Below the pieces are notes generated by a model. It was given only the letters and a program-made list of their open reading frames with translations. It had not been told where the DNA came from and searched no databases. The translations under genes were made by a program, and so were the position numbers. 6,700 nucleotides of DNA from Lentisphaerota bacterium (GTDB taxonomy: Bacteria; Verrucomicrobiota; Lentisphaeria; Victivallales; GWF2-50-93), in contig JANYBI010000666.1 in assembly GCA_025360875.1 (NCBI GenBank), positions 1 through 6,700 on the forward strand, given 5' to 3'. Shown here piece after piece: positions 1 to 5,276 of this stretch; position 1 is the stretch's first letter; every line of letters starts with the position of its first letter.

Positions 1-2
1 GC

Positions 3-1581
3 GGACAGTGGGTAACGGCGACACCTGAAACCGCTGGCGGTTTTTCAGCAGTCGGCTTCTTCTTTGCCCGTAAGCTGAACCGCGACCTCGGAGTCCCTGT
101 CGGCATGCTCAATGCTTCCTGGGGTGGCACACCGGCCCAGGGCTGGACACCATTGGAAACACAGCGCGCAATGCCCGAACTCAAACAGCGCGTAGAACGC
201 CTTGAGGCGGAACTGGCCAAAATTGACCGCGTCGCCATGGAGAAGGAACGCGCCAAAGCCGTTGCGGCCTACCAGGAAAAACTCCACGCCTGGCTATCCG
301 TCGCAGATAAGGCGGACCCTGGAAGCGTGAATCACTGGGAGGCGCCTGATTTTGACACCACCGGCTGGCGTGAAGGTTTTTTCCCCATGCTGTTCGATGG
401 TGATCTACAACTTTATAGCGGCTTCATCTGGTGTCGTAAACAAGTTAAGATTCCTCAAAGTTGGGTAGGCCGTGACCTGACAATGGGAGTTTGTGCCGTG
501 GATGAGTGCCATATTGCCTACGTCAACGGCACCCAGATAGGCATGACCTGGTACGATGCGCCTGATTTCTGGTTCGTTCCGCACCAGTACCGGATTCCTA
601 CCACAGCAGTGACCGGTACAGACATAATTGTGACATTGCGTATATTCAACCTCTTCGGCGGTGTCGGCACGCACGGTCCGGCACGGGACCTGTTCATTCT
701 TCCCGTTACTCCAACAGCGGACGACAAACCCGTTTCCTTGGCCGGTGCGTGGAAATATACCCCTGGTGGCCACGTGGATGCCAAGGACGTACCACAGCCT
801 CAGATACCGTCCACTATTGAGAGCAATGCCGGCGAACCATCTCTTCTCTACAATGGCATGATCTCCCCCCTAATCCCATACGCCATCCGTGGCGCCATCT
901 GGTACCAGGGCGAGTCCAATGCCGGGGAACCGGAACTCCTATCGGAAACTCTTTCCTGCCATGATCACGGCTTGGCGCAACGCCTGGGGCCAAGGCGCAT
1001 TCCCATTCTATTTTGTGCAACTCGCCAATTACATGACTCCTCAAAGCCAGCCCGTTGAAACAAACAGCTGGGCGGATCTGCGAGATACGCAGACATCTAC
1101 CCTGACGTTGGAGAACACCGGAATGGCAGTGATCACCGACATCGGAGACGCCCAGGACATACATCCCCGCAACAAACAGGATGTCGGGCTACGCCTAGCA
1201 CTGATTGCCCTTGCAAATATCTATGGACAGAAGGTGGAGTTCGCAGGACCTACGTTCGCTGGAATGCGTTGCGAAGGCAACACGGCTACGATCAGTTTTA
1301 CTCATGCGGACGGACTGAAGGTGGATGGCGGTACGACGGTGACAGGTTTTGCAATGGCCGGCGAGGATAAGGTATTTCATCGTGCAAATGCAACCCTGTC
1401 TGGGCAAACTGTAGTCCTGACCAGTCCTGCAGTGAAGGAACCTAAGGCAGTGCGCTACAACTGGGCAAACAACCCGGTAGGCATTCTTCGGAATGCAGCC
1501 AGTCTGCCTGCAAGCAGTTTCCGTACCGACACATGGGCATCAGGCGAGATCCGTTCCGCCGCGGAACCTGTTTCGCCATGA
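3..1581 (+). pseudogene. Sialate O-acetylesterase, C-terminal 526 codons, one frameshift
   Basis: Enzymes of this SGNH/SASA family remove acetyl groups from O-acetylated sialic acids or related glycans, usually outside the cytoplasm. The frame is open from the window edge, so the N-terminus, signal peptide and nucleophilic-serine block lie outside. Visible in order (residue 1 at base 3) are TPETAGGFSAVGFFFARKL, SWGGTPAQGW (residues 39-48), a charged helical stretch (about 57-100), a jelly-roll insert with FIWCRKQVKIP and HQYRIPTTAVTGTD, then LYNGMISPL and AIWYQGESN (to residue 306). Bases 938/939 hold one extra C. Deleting it joins AGEPEL to YRKLFPAMITAW in the frame that ends at 1581. That second part carries DAQDIHPRNKQDVG, with the catalytic-type DxxH at 1156-1164, and the usual VRYNWANNP...SFRTDTW end. 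Upstream, translation would stop at about 1058. Family assignment is secure. Whether the extra base is a real mutation or a sequencing error is open. Confidence 0.9.
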
Positions 1582-1590
1582 CTTGTAAAT

Positions 1591-1619
1591 ATTCACTGAA
1601 CTATGTTAGTTCAATGAAT
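1591..1619 (+). terminator. Stem-loop after the esterase
   Basis: Two 12-base arms (1591-1602 and 1608-1619) pair with one mismatch around the 5-base loop ATGTT, starting 9 bases after the esterase stop. Only CTTT follows, so this is a weak candidate for a factor-independent terminator. Position supports it; the missing U-tract argues against strong activity. Confidence 0.4.
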
Positions 1620-1825
1620 CTTTACATCTAATAAAACGCGAAATCAACAGTTTTTTCATGACAAGGCGGCTTTTAACGTAACCAACATGGTGTCCTCGGC
1701 CAGTTTTTACATTTTATTCAATAATAAATCATAAAAAGAGTAATTTTGTATTTTATTTTTTTGTACGGATTAAGTAAACGACATAGTTTACTGAACACGT
1801 ACGATCTATCGGCCGTCCGGCTGTT
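1620..1825. other. AT-rich intergenic region between convergent genes
   Basis: This stretch separates the plus-strand esterase from the minus-strand block. It is A/T-rich with several T and A runs. One 7-bp hairpin is visible (AGTAAAC 1773-1779 with GTTTACT 1786-1792), with no U-tract on either side. I see no gene and no convincing promoter. GC content drops visibly here compared with the esterase. Confidence 0.5.
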
Positions 1826-2014
1826 TTAGCGATGATCAGAGGCAGGATATTGGACAAATACGCCATGGGAATAAAATTCTTTGTCTTCTTCGTTTGTGGA
1901 CTGGGCGAGTTCAAGCCAGAAATTCCAATATGCTTCAAGCTCTTCTTCACCCATCTCGGCAAGAGATAAGTCTTCCTCGCTTAAAAATTCATCCTTTATA
2001 CGCGTGTTATTCAT
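1826..2014 (-). CDS. Small acidic hypothetical protein, second gene of a coupled pair
   Basis: This is a 62-residue, strongly acidic protein rich in Glu and aromatic residues (LSEEDLSLAEMGEEELEAYW, then WLELAQSTNEEDKEFYSHGVF). I do not recognise a named domain. The central part looks helical and amphipathic, as expected of a protein-binding partner. Its ATG (2014-2012) overlaps the TGA of the upstream gene as ATGA, and there is no clear Shine-Dalgarno sequence close by, so translation probably depends on coupling to the upstream gene. The strict coupling suggests joint stoichiometry with the nucleotidyltransferase-like protein, for example as antitoxin, subunit or regulator. That role is inference only. 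No obvious terminator follows. Confidence 0.65.
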   Translation of the reverse strand: MNNTRIKDEFLSEEDLSLAEMGEEELEAYWNFWLELAQSTNEEDKEFYSHGVFVQYPASDHR

Positions 2015-2799
2015 GGGGTGAAAGGCAGACTCCCCGCTGCGTTTTCAAGGATTATCCCGTGTGCCTCAGTTAGAGATCTTCCACATACAAGGCTCTGCAC
2101 CTTGGGCCATTTCTCAGCCCATTCCCGGGATGAATTCCCATATTTTAAAAGTCTTTCCTCGTTCGCATGCATAAATTTTCTTCTTTCAGCGTCTAGTTCC
2201 TTTTCGAGTTCGTCGATGGAACATGGCAATTTTAACAGCAGTTCTCTGCGAGCTTTGATTTCAACAAGGATCTTAGGGAAGGCACCGGCAAGCTCAATTA
2301 TGTCCCTGGCGCTTCTTGAATATAAAAAGATATCCCGAGGGTCTTCCATCCTTCTTGCAAGTTCGCCAATTACCGCATAATCCTTTTCACGGTTTGTTTT
2401 TTTCATCTCGGCTAGGAGATGCTTGCTGGTGAAAGGTGGGTGCTTCCCTTCGGACTCATTCCATAGCTGTTCCAGCATTTCAGGAGAAACACGTGGAGGC
2501 CGCGTGAAAAAGTCGGTCCTAACCCTGATATTTCCGTGCATGAATTCAAAGTGGGAGCTCCACCCCCCTTTAAGCCATCGGATGTCCAGAGGTGCTCCAA
2601 AACGGTATGTTGCCCCATACGCTTCCAGTTTGCTTATTATATGGGAGAGACATTCCTGATCCTCCCTGACTATCCAGTCTCCATCCTTGCTCATCACTGC
2701 TATCTTATGGAGGACGGCTGCCTGACCAGAACAAATCACGGCTCTTAGTCTGCCATCGTTGAATTTCTCGGTAAGCTCTATGTATACATTTTTAATCAT
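2011..2799 (-). CDS. Nucleotidyltransferase-like hypothetical protein
   Basis: A 262-residue cytoplasmic protein without signal peptide or membrane segments. Near the N-terminus, VICSGQAAVLHKIAVMSKDGDWIV has the layout of the nucleotidyltransferase core (G-x-A-V..., then T/S-K-D-x-D-W), with SKDGD as the candidate metal-binding DxD. It is followed by APLDIRWLKGGWSSHFEF and RVRTDFFTRPPRV, which would form the following strands. A helical C-terminal half contains AEMKKTNREKDYAVIGELARRM, resembling the K-x-T-x-R-x-K-D segment of AbiEii-like and related proteins. I chose ATG at 2799 over an in-frame TTG at 2820; neither has a good Shine-Dalgarno sequence. It is coupled by ATGA to the small acidic gene downstream. 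Nucleotidyl or phosphate transfer to a nucleic acid or protein target would be the family-typical activity. The fold call is motif-based and tentative. Confidence 0.7.
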   Translation of the reverse strand: MIKNVYIELTEKFNDGRLRAVICSGQAAVLHKIAVMSKDGDWIVREDQECLSHIISKLEAYGATYRFGAPLDIRWLKGGWSSHFEFMHGNIRVRTDFFTRPPRVSPEMLEQLWNESEGKHPPFTSKHLLAEMKKTNREKDYAVIGELARRMEDPRDIFLYSRSARDIIELAGAFPKILVEIKARRELLLKLPCSIDELEKELDAERRKFMHANEERLLKYGNSSREWAEKWPKVQSLVCGRSLTEAHGIILENAAGSLPFTP

Positions 2800-2853
2800 G
2801 GAACAACAATATTTAATCAATTATTTTTTCCCGCAACTGCCCATGGATTACGC

Positions 2854-2932
2854 TATAATGGGGACGCCTAGAAATCAAGTTGCCATTCAAAGAGAATTTA
2901 AGACAAGCTGAAACTTCAGCTTGCGTCTTTTT
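2854..2932 (+). ncRNA. Possible short plus-strand transcription unit
   Basis: A perfect TATAAT (2854-2859) lies on the plus strand in the gap between two minus-strand units. About 45 bases on is an 8-bp perfect stem (2904-2911 with 2916-2923, loop AACT) followed by GCGTC and TTTTT at 2928-2932, a textbook factor-independent terminator shape. Transcription would give an RNA of about 65 bases. No acceptable -35 box is visible at 16-18 bases upstream, so the promoter half is weak. Confidence 0.25.
2904..2932. terminator. Hairpin with U-tract at the end of the frameshifted nucleotidyltransferase
   Basis: The 8-bp stem CAAGCTGA/TCAGCTTG has a 4-base loop and a T5 run on the plus strand. Read on the minus strand it begins within the last codons of the nucleotidyltransferase gene (its TGA is 2918-2916) and is followed by a looser T-rich stretch. 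It can therefore also end the minus-strand unit. Confidence 0.55.
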
Positions 2933-3276
2933 CTCCTGTAATTTCCAGGAATTCATCTATGAGAGCAACATCTGCAAGATCTATTGGCCGCCCAATTTCC
3001 AGCTTCATTCTCCTTATCTCACTTAAACTGGCAACTCGGAGATGAAAATCTCCAAACTTTACCTTTTGAGAGGATTTTAAAAGTTTGTTGAAATCTTTTG
3101 GAGCCTCAAGAAATACATCAATGAGCAGATATCTGTATATCCACATCTATTGTAGTCCTCGGGATTCCATAAAGAGTCAGCGCGGAACCTCCGATTATGA
3201 CAAAGTCAACATCAATTCCCGAGAGGGACTTTAAGAAGCTTTGCCAGTCTGTTTTTTCTCTTGATTTTTTCCGCAT
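2916..3276 (-). pseudogene. Minimal nucleotidyltransferase, one frameshift
   Basis: Starting from ATG at 3276-3274, the frame reads TDWQSFLKSLSGIDVDFVII then GGSALTLYGIPRTTIDVDI. This is the classic nucleotidyltransferase signature: GG-S with two acidic residues in DxD. The frame stops at TGA 3120-3118. One base later, a second frame continues with LLIDVFLEAPKDFNKLLKSS and then VASLSEIRRMKLEIGRPIDL...ADVALIDEFL, the usual C-terminal half of this family, ending at 2916. Removing one base near 3125-3135 restores a 119-residue protein. The start lies inside the upstream gene in another frame (65-base overlap). Alternatively, a second extra base near 3230 would fuse both genes, but the overlapping frame already gives a typical family N-terminus. 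Related proteins act as toxins in two-gene modules. As read here the product would lack its C-terminal half. Confidence 0.75.
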
Positions 3277-3424
3277 TTTTCATCTTAAGATAGATTTTCT
3301 GTTTTTCGGGCGGGAGATTAGAAAACATTTCAGTTCCGGCATCAAGACACCACAAAAGCCTGTCCAGAGGATCAAGTTTCCCGAACTTGAGAATCTGATT
3401 TTTCCTTATTTCAGCCGGAGACAT
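3212..3424 (-). CDS. Small basic hypothetical protein, partner of the nucleotidyltransferase
   Basis: A 70-residue protein rich in Lys and Arg, starting MSPAEIRKNQILKFGKLDPL and containing DRLLWCLDAGTEMF and a basic helix (KMKNAEKIKRKNRLAKLL). I do not recognise a named family. The start at 3424 was chosen over an upstream frame extension to 3490 because AAGGA sits 5 bases before this ATG. The gene ends in ...KVPLGN while the nucleotidyltransferase frame has already begun 65 bases earlier, so the two are translated from overlapping frames. Small protein plus minimal nucleotidyltransferase is a common toxin-antitoxin-like layout, which makes this the likely antitoxin or accessory subunit. That is inference. 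Confidence 0.6.
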   Translation of the reverse strand: MSPAEIRKNQILKFGKLDPLDRLLWCLDAGTEMFSNLPPEKQKIYLKMKNAEKIKRKNRLAKLLKVPLGN

Positions 3425-3552
3425 GGATTTCCTTATCTTAGAATTATGACTGAATATACAGCCTTTTCTTGAAAAATAAATCAGGAACAAAAACGCCTTA
3501 CGAAGATACGGGTCGTCAACACGTCGAAGTCCCGGACAAGAAACAATTGCTA

Positions 3553-3685
3553 TTAAGAGGAATATTTATGCGGGTTAAACTTGCTCTAAGAGGCCTTTTT
3601 ATCACTTCAATCTGCCGCTGGCACCTAACAATCAACCAGATGCCGCCTCGAAAAGGGGTCCTCAAAAAGGGGTCAGGCCCTTTTG
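3553..3685 (+). repeat. Repeat copy A (left-truncated)
   Basis: Aligns without gaps to repeat copy B from base 4440 over about 100 bases with roughly 84 percent identity by hand count, including AAGAGGAATATTTATGCGGG and CCTTTTTATCAC. The left 49 bases found in B and C are missing. At its right end a half-palindrome AAAAGGGGTC (3651-3660) precedes the full one (3665-3684). The copy begins 9 bases after the DUF2442 stop codon when read on the minus strand. Confidence 0.75.
3664..3685 (-). terminator. Palindrome of repeat A, possible terminator of the DUF4160-DUF2442 unit
   Basis: AAAAGGG (3665-3671) pairs with CCCTTTT (3678-3684) around a 6-base loop. On the minus strand the hairpin starts 9 bases after the DUF2442 stop and its 3' arm ends in a T5 run (A3664-A3668 on the plus strand), as in a factor-independent terminator. 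The symmetric A/T ends would let it work in both directions. Confidence 0.45.
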
Positions 3686-3693
3686 CTGAGACG

Positions 3694-3954
3694 CTAAGCC
3701 GTCACAAGTTTCGTTGGCGGAGGCGCATGTTTAACTCCAACAAGGACGTCAATGGACAAATCTTCGTCAATGTCCGGCCAATGGATACCATATCCTGAAG
3801 GGGAAATAACAAAATTATGCCGCTGGGCGACAGAAGCCCTGGAAAGTCTCAGAGAAATTTTGGTTATGTCAAACTTGTAATTCCGTCCGTCAACGGACAT
3901 TGAGATACTATTCTCCTCGAACGACAAGTTCTCCACCACATGATGCTTTGTCAT
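3694..3954 (-). CDS. DUF2442 family protein
   Basis: An 86-residue protein. The segment FVISPSGYGIHWPDIDEDLSIDVLVG matches the C-terminal signature of DUF2442 (x-G-x-x-I-x-W-P-x-x-D-x-D-L-S/x-x-x-L), preceded by the usual beta-rich half with SMSVDGRNYKFDI. Its ATG (3954-3952) overlaps the stop of the DUF4160 gene as ATGA, so the pair is translationally coupled. DUF2442 and DUF4160 genes are very often adjacent and are suspected, to my knowledge without firm biochemical proof, of forming toxin-antitoxin-like or regulatory pairs. Length is normal for the family and nothing appears broken. Confidence 0.88.
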   Translation of the reverse strand: MTKHHVVENLSFEENSISMSVDGRNYKFDITKISLRLSRASVAQRHNFVISPSGYGIHWPDIDEDLSIDVLVGVKHAPPPTKLVTA

Positions 3955-4205
3955 TTTTTTAACTCCTTGAACTTAATCCACTCATTCACAATATAATCAA
4001 AATGCTTGAAGATGATTTCTCTTATTTCACGCCTGTCCCTCGGAGACAGGTTATAAGAAAACGCATCATTTATTTCAAAGTTATCAACATCAATCCAGAA
4101 CTTGCATTCACATTCGCCTTTCACGCAATGTATATGGATCGGCTCGTTGCCCTCGTTGGCATAGAAATATAAGCGCCACCCCATAATCATCAATATTGTC
4201 GGCAT
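3951..4205 (-). CDS. DUF4160 family protein
   Basis: An 84-residue protein starting MPTILMIMGWRLYFYANEGN and continuing EPIHIHCVKGECECKFWID, the diagnostic DUF4160 pattern (MPTI...G-W/Y-R-x-x-F/Y-x-x-x-E...EPxHIHV...A/C-K-F-W). The C-terminal LSPRDRREIREIIFKHFDYI followed by VNEWIKF is the conserved helical end. The start is well supported: AGGGGAG lies 7 bases before this ATG, while the ATG 4 bases upstream is out of frame. It is the first gene of a two-gene unit with DUF2442. The paired His residues in HIH could bind metal, but no activity is established. Confidence 0.9.
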   Translation of the reverse strand: MPTILMIMGWRLYFYANEGNEPIHIHCVKGECECKFWIDVDNFEINDAFSYNLSPRDRREIREIIFKHFDYIVNEWIKFKELKK

Positions 4206-4221
4206 CCATTCACTCCCCTGA

Positions 4222-4250
4222 ATAATAAATATTTAACGCATTAATGTAAA
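4222..4250 (-). promoter_or_regulatory. Candidate sigma-70 promoter for DUF4160-DUF2442
   Basis: On the minus strand TTTACA (4250-4245) and TATTAT (4227-4222) are separated by exactly 17 bases, each one mismatch from consensus. Transcription would start near 4215, leaving a leader of about 10 bases and cutting into the AGGGGAG ribosome site (4219-4213). So either the start is slightly upstream or another promoter is used. Confidence 0.4.
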
Positions 4251-4283
4251 ATAGCACGAGGCAATGCATTAGCAAATTTAAGA

Positions 4284-4324
4284 AGCATTCGGGGTCTCCT
4301 TCGGAGATAGAATCCCCTCATGCT
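4284..4324 (+). other. Branch-interrupted hairpin
   Basis: Three nested stems line up: AGCAT/ATGCT (4284-4288 with 4320-4324), GGGG/CCCC (4291-4294 with 4314-4317) and TCTCC/GGAGA (4295-4299 with 4303-4307) closing a TTC loop. Symmetric TC/TC and asymmetric internal loops interrupt it. It lies 7 bases before a 30-codon orphan reading frame and next to the repeats, so it could be an element end of REP or IS200/IS605 style, or a structured leader. Confidence 0.45.
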
Positions 4325-4331
4325 CGAAGAA

Positions 4332-4424
4332 ATGAAAACGACAAATCAAAGACCTGAAAGAAAAATGTGCGAAAGATTACTTGCACTACCCCGTGAAGAC
4401 ATTATCGATTGGTTAACGGGATAA
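4332..4424 (+). pseudogene. 30-codon orphan frame, likely 3' remnant of a gene
   Basis: The frame runs from ATG at 4332 to TAA at 4424 and ends in ERLLALPREDIIDWLTG. Its last 11 codons (from CGT at 4392) fall in the left end of repeat B. Repeat C carries the same tail as REDIIDWLKG followed by TAG at the same place. Keeping both frame and stop in two diverged copies suggests the sequence was once the C-terminus of a real protein. I do not recognise which. There is no good ribosome site, so translation here is doubtful. Confidence 0.35.
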
Positions 4425-4559
4425 GACAGTATAAACTGGTTAAGAGGAATATTTATGCGGGTTAAATTTGCCCTAAGAGACCTTTTTATCACATCAATCA
4501 ACCACTAATGCCTGACAATCAACCTGTTGCCACCTAAAAAAGGGGTCAGGCCCTTTTGG
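4391..4559 (+). repeat. Repeat copy B
   Basis: A 169-base unit from CCGTGAAGAC to CCCTTTTGG, gapless against copy C with about 79 percent identity by hand count (36 differences), in the same orientation, 209 bases apart. It contains the coding-tail segment REDIIDWL plus stop, an AAGAGGA ribosome-site-like motif 6 bases before ATG (4455), and a terminal palindrome (AAAAGGG 4538-4544 with CCCTTTT 4551-4557). Confidence 0.8.
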
Positions 4560-4566
4560 CGAGTTG

Positions 4567-4588
4567 CAAAAGGGTCTGACCCTTTTGG
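4567..4588. repeat. Solo REP-like palindrome between copies B and C
   Basis: CAAAAGGGTC (4567-4576), a single T, then GACCCTTTTG (4578-4587) form a perfect 10-bp inverted repeat. It is the cleanest version of the palindrome ending each 169-base unit. With only one base at its centre, it is better suited to cruciform or REP-type recognition than to an RNA hairpin with a stable loop. Similar AAAAGGGGTC palindromes are known to me as dispersed REP-like repeats in many bacterial genomes. Confidence 0.7.
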
Positions 4589-4599
4589 AAATTAATAAA

Positions 4600-4768
4600 C
4601 CGTGAAGACATTATCGATTGGTTGAAGGGGTAGATCAGTATAGACTGGTTATGAGATACAATTGTGCGGGTCAAACTTGCTCTAAGAGGCATTTTTATCA
4701 CATCTAAAAACTGCTATTGCCTTATAATCAACTACTTGCCACATCGCAAAAGGGTCTGCCCCTTTTGG
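4600..4768 (+). repeat. Repeat copy C
   Basis: A 169-base unit matching copy B end to end without gaps. The start codon seen in A and B is GTG here (GTGCGGGTC at 4664), and the AAGAGGA motif is degraded. The closing palindrome is CAAAAGGG (4747-4754) with CCCTTTTG (4760-4767). This copy ends 22 bases from the stop codon of the minus-strand secreted-protein gene. Confidence 0.8.
4746..4768 (-). terminator. Palindrome of repeat C, possible terminator of the 6700-4791 unit
   Basis: An 8-bp perfect stem with a 5-base loop lies 23-44 bases past the TAA at 4793-4791 on the minus strand, its arms ending in A4/T4. Placement directly after the last gene of the operon fits a terminator or a 3' mRNA-stabilising REP. 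Confidence 0.4.
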
Positions 4769-4790
4769 ATAGCGGATGGAATTAGCTTAA

Positions 4791-5276
4791 TTACTTTCCA
4801 CCCTTAACCTTTGGAGGTTCCTTGAAGAATTTCTCGAATTCTTTCAGAGTGGGGTCATATATTTTCTTAGCCTCAACATACTTCGGATCATTTTCCTTGC
4901 CATATTGCTCATAAGCTTCAATAATCGTCTTGCAATCTGAAAGCTTTTTGAGATAATCAGCTGACTTCTTGAAGAATTCCCTTTTGATATTGGTCGCATC
5001 CTCAATTGTAGGCATATCATTGTATATATTAAAGCATTTTGAATATGAAAGGAGATCCAAACTCAATATTTTTTTATCCTTTACCTTCTGCTTTATCTCT
5101 TCATACCGTCTTGTAAATTCGTTGTTAATAGCCGCGTTATCAACCCTTTCCTTTTTAGGGGAGGCTTGCGCAAAGGAGTTAAAAGAAAAAAACATCAAGC
5201 ACAAGGCAATAGCAGCAAATCTGATAAAGCACAAATTAAATATGCAAGCATGAGCGATTCTATTCAATATATTCAT
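4791..5276 (-). CDS. Small secreted hypothetical protein
   Basis: A 161-residue protein with a clear signal peptide: a long n-region (MNILNRIAHACIF), a hydrophobic core (FAAIALCLMFFSF) and a likely signal-peptidase I site after NSFAQA (about residue 38). No lipobox is seen. The mature part is Lys- and Glu-rich and mainly helical (EFTRRYEEIKQKVKDKK, SADYLKKLSDCKTIIEAYEQ), ending PPKVKGGK. Two cysteines, at about residues 81 and 115, could form one disulphide. ATG at 5276 was chosen over TTG at 5285; GGAG lies 10 bases before this ATG. The start overlaps the end of the upstream gene by 17 bases, so expression is coupled. I recognise no domain. A periplasmic or surface accessory role to the large neighbouring protein is inference. 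Confidence 0.75.
   Translation of the reverse strand: MNILNRIAHACIFNLCFIRFAAIALCLMFFSFNSFAQASPKKERVDNAAINNEFTRRYEEIKQKVKDKKILSLDLLSYSKCFNIYNDMPTIEDATNIKREFFKKSADYLKKLSDCKTIIEAYEQYGKENDPKYVEAKKIYDPTLKEFEKFFKEPPKVKGGK

Noticed and set aside
1773..1792. Hairpin AGTAAAC/GTTTACT as a terminator for the 2799-1826 pair
   Set aside because: A 7-bp A/T-rich stem more than 30 bases past the stop with no U-tract following on the minus strand.
2018..2748. Plus-strand reading frames opposite the nucleotidyltransferase-like gene
   Set aside because: They are antisense shadows, Ser/Cys-rich with no domain pattern. The minus-strand frame has clear family-like motifs.
2797..2820. TTG at 2820 as start of the nucleotidyltransferase-like gene
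   Set aside because: It adds only MIKYCCS, has no good ribosome site, and the next in-frame ATG at 2799 begins a more typical N-terminus.
3118..3140. Programmed ribosomal frameshift in the nucleotidyltransferase
   Set aside because: No slippery heptamer, internal Shine-Dalgarno sequence or downstream pseudoknot is apparent near GATATACAGATATCTGC. A plain one-base insertion or sequencing error is simpler.
3469..3798. Plus-strand 109-codon reading frame
   Set aside because: It runs across repeat A and antisense to DUF2442. Its N-terminal part matches nothing in the other repeat copies, and only the repeat-internal ATG segment is shared.
3553..4768. CRISPR-like array
   Set aside because: Three copies of about 169 bases, diverged about 16-21 percent and unevenly spaced, with palindromic ends. 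There are no short identical repeats with regular spacers.
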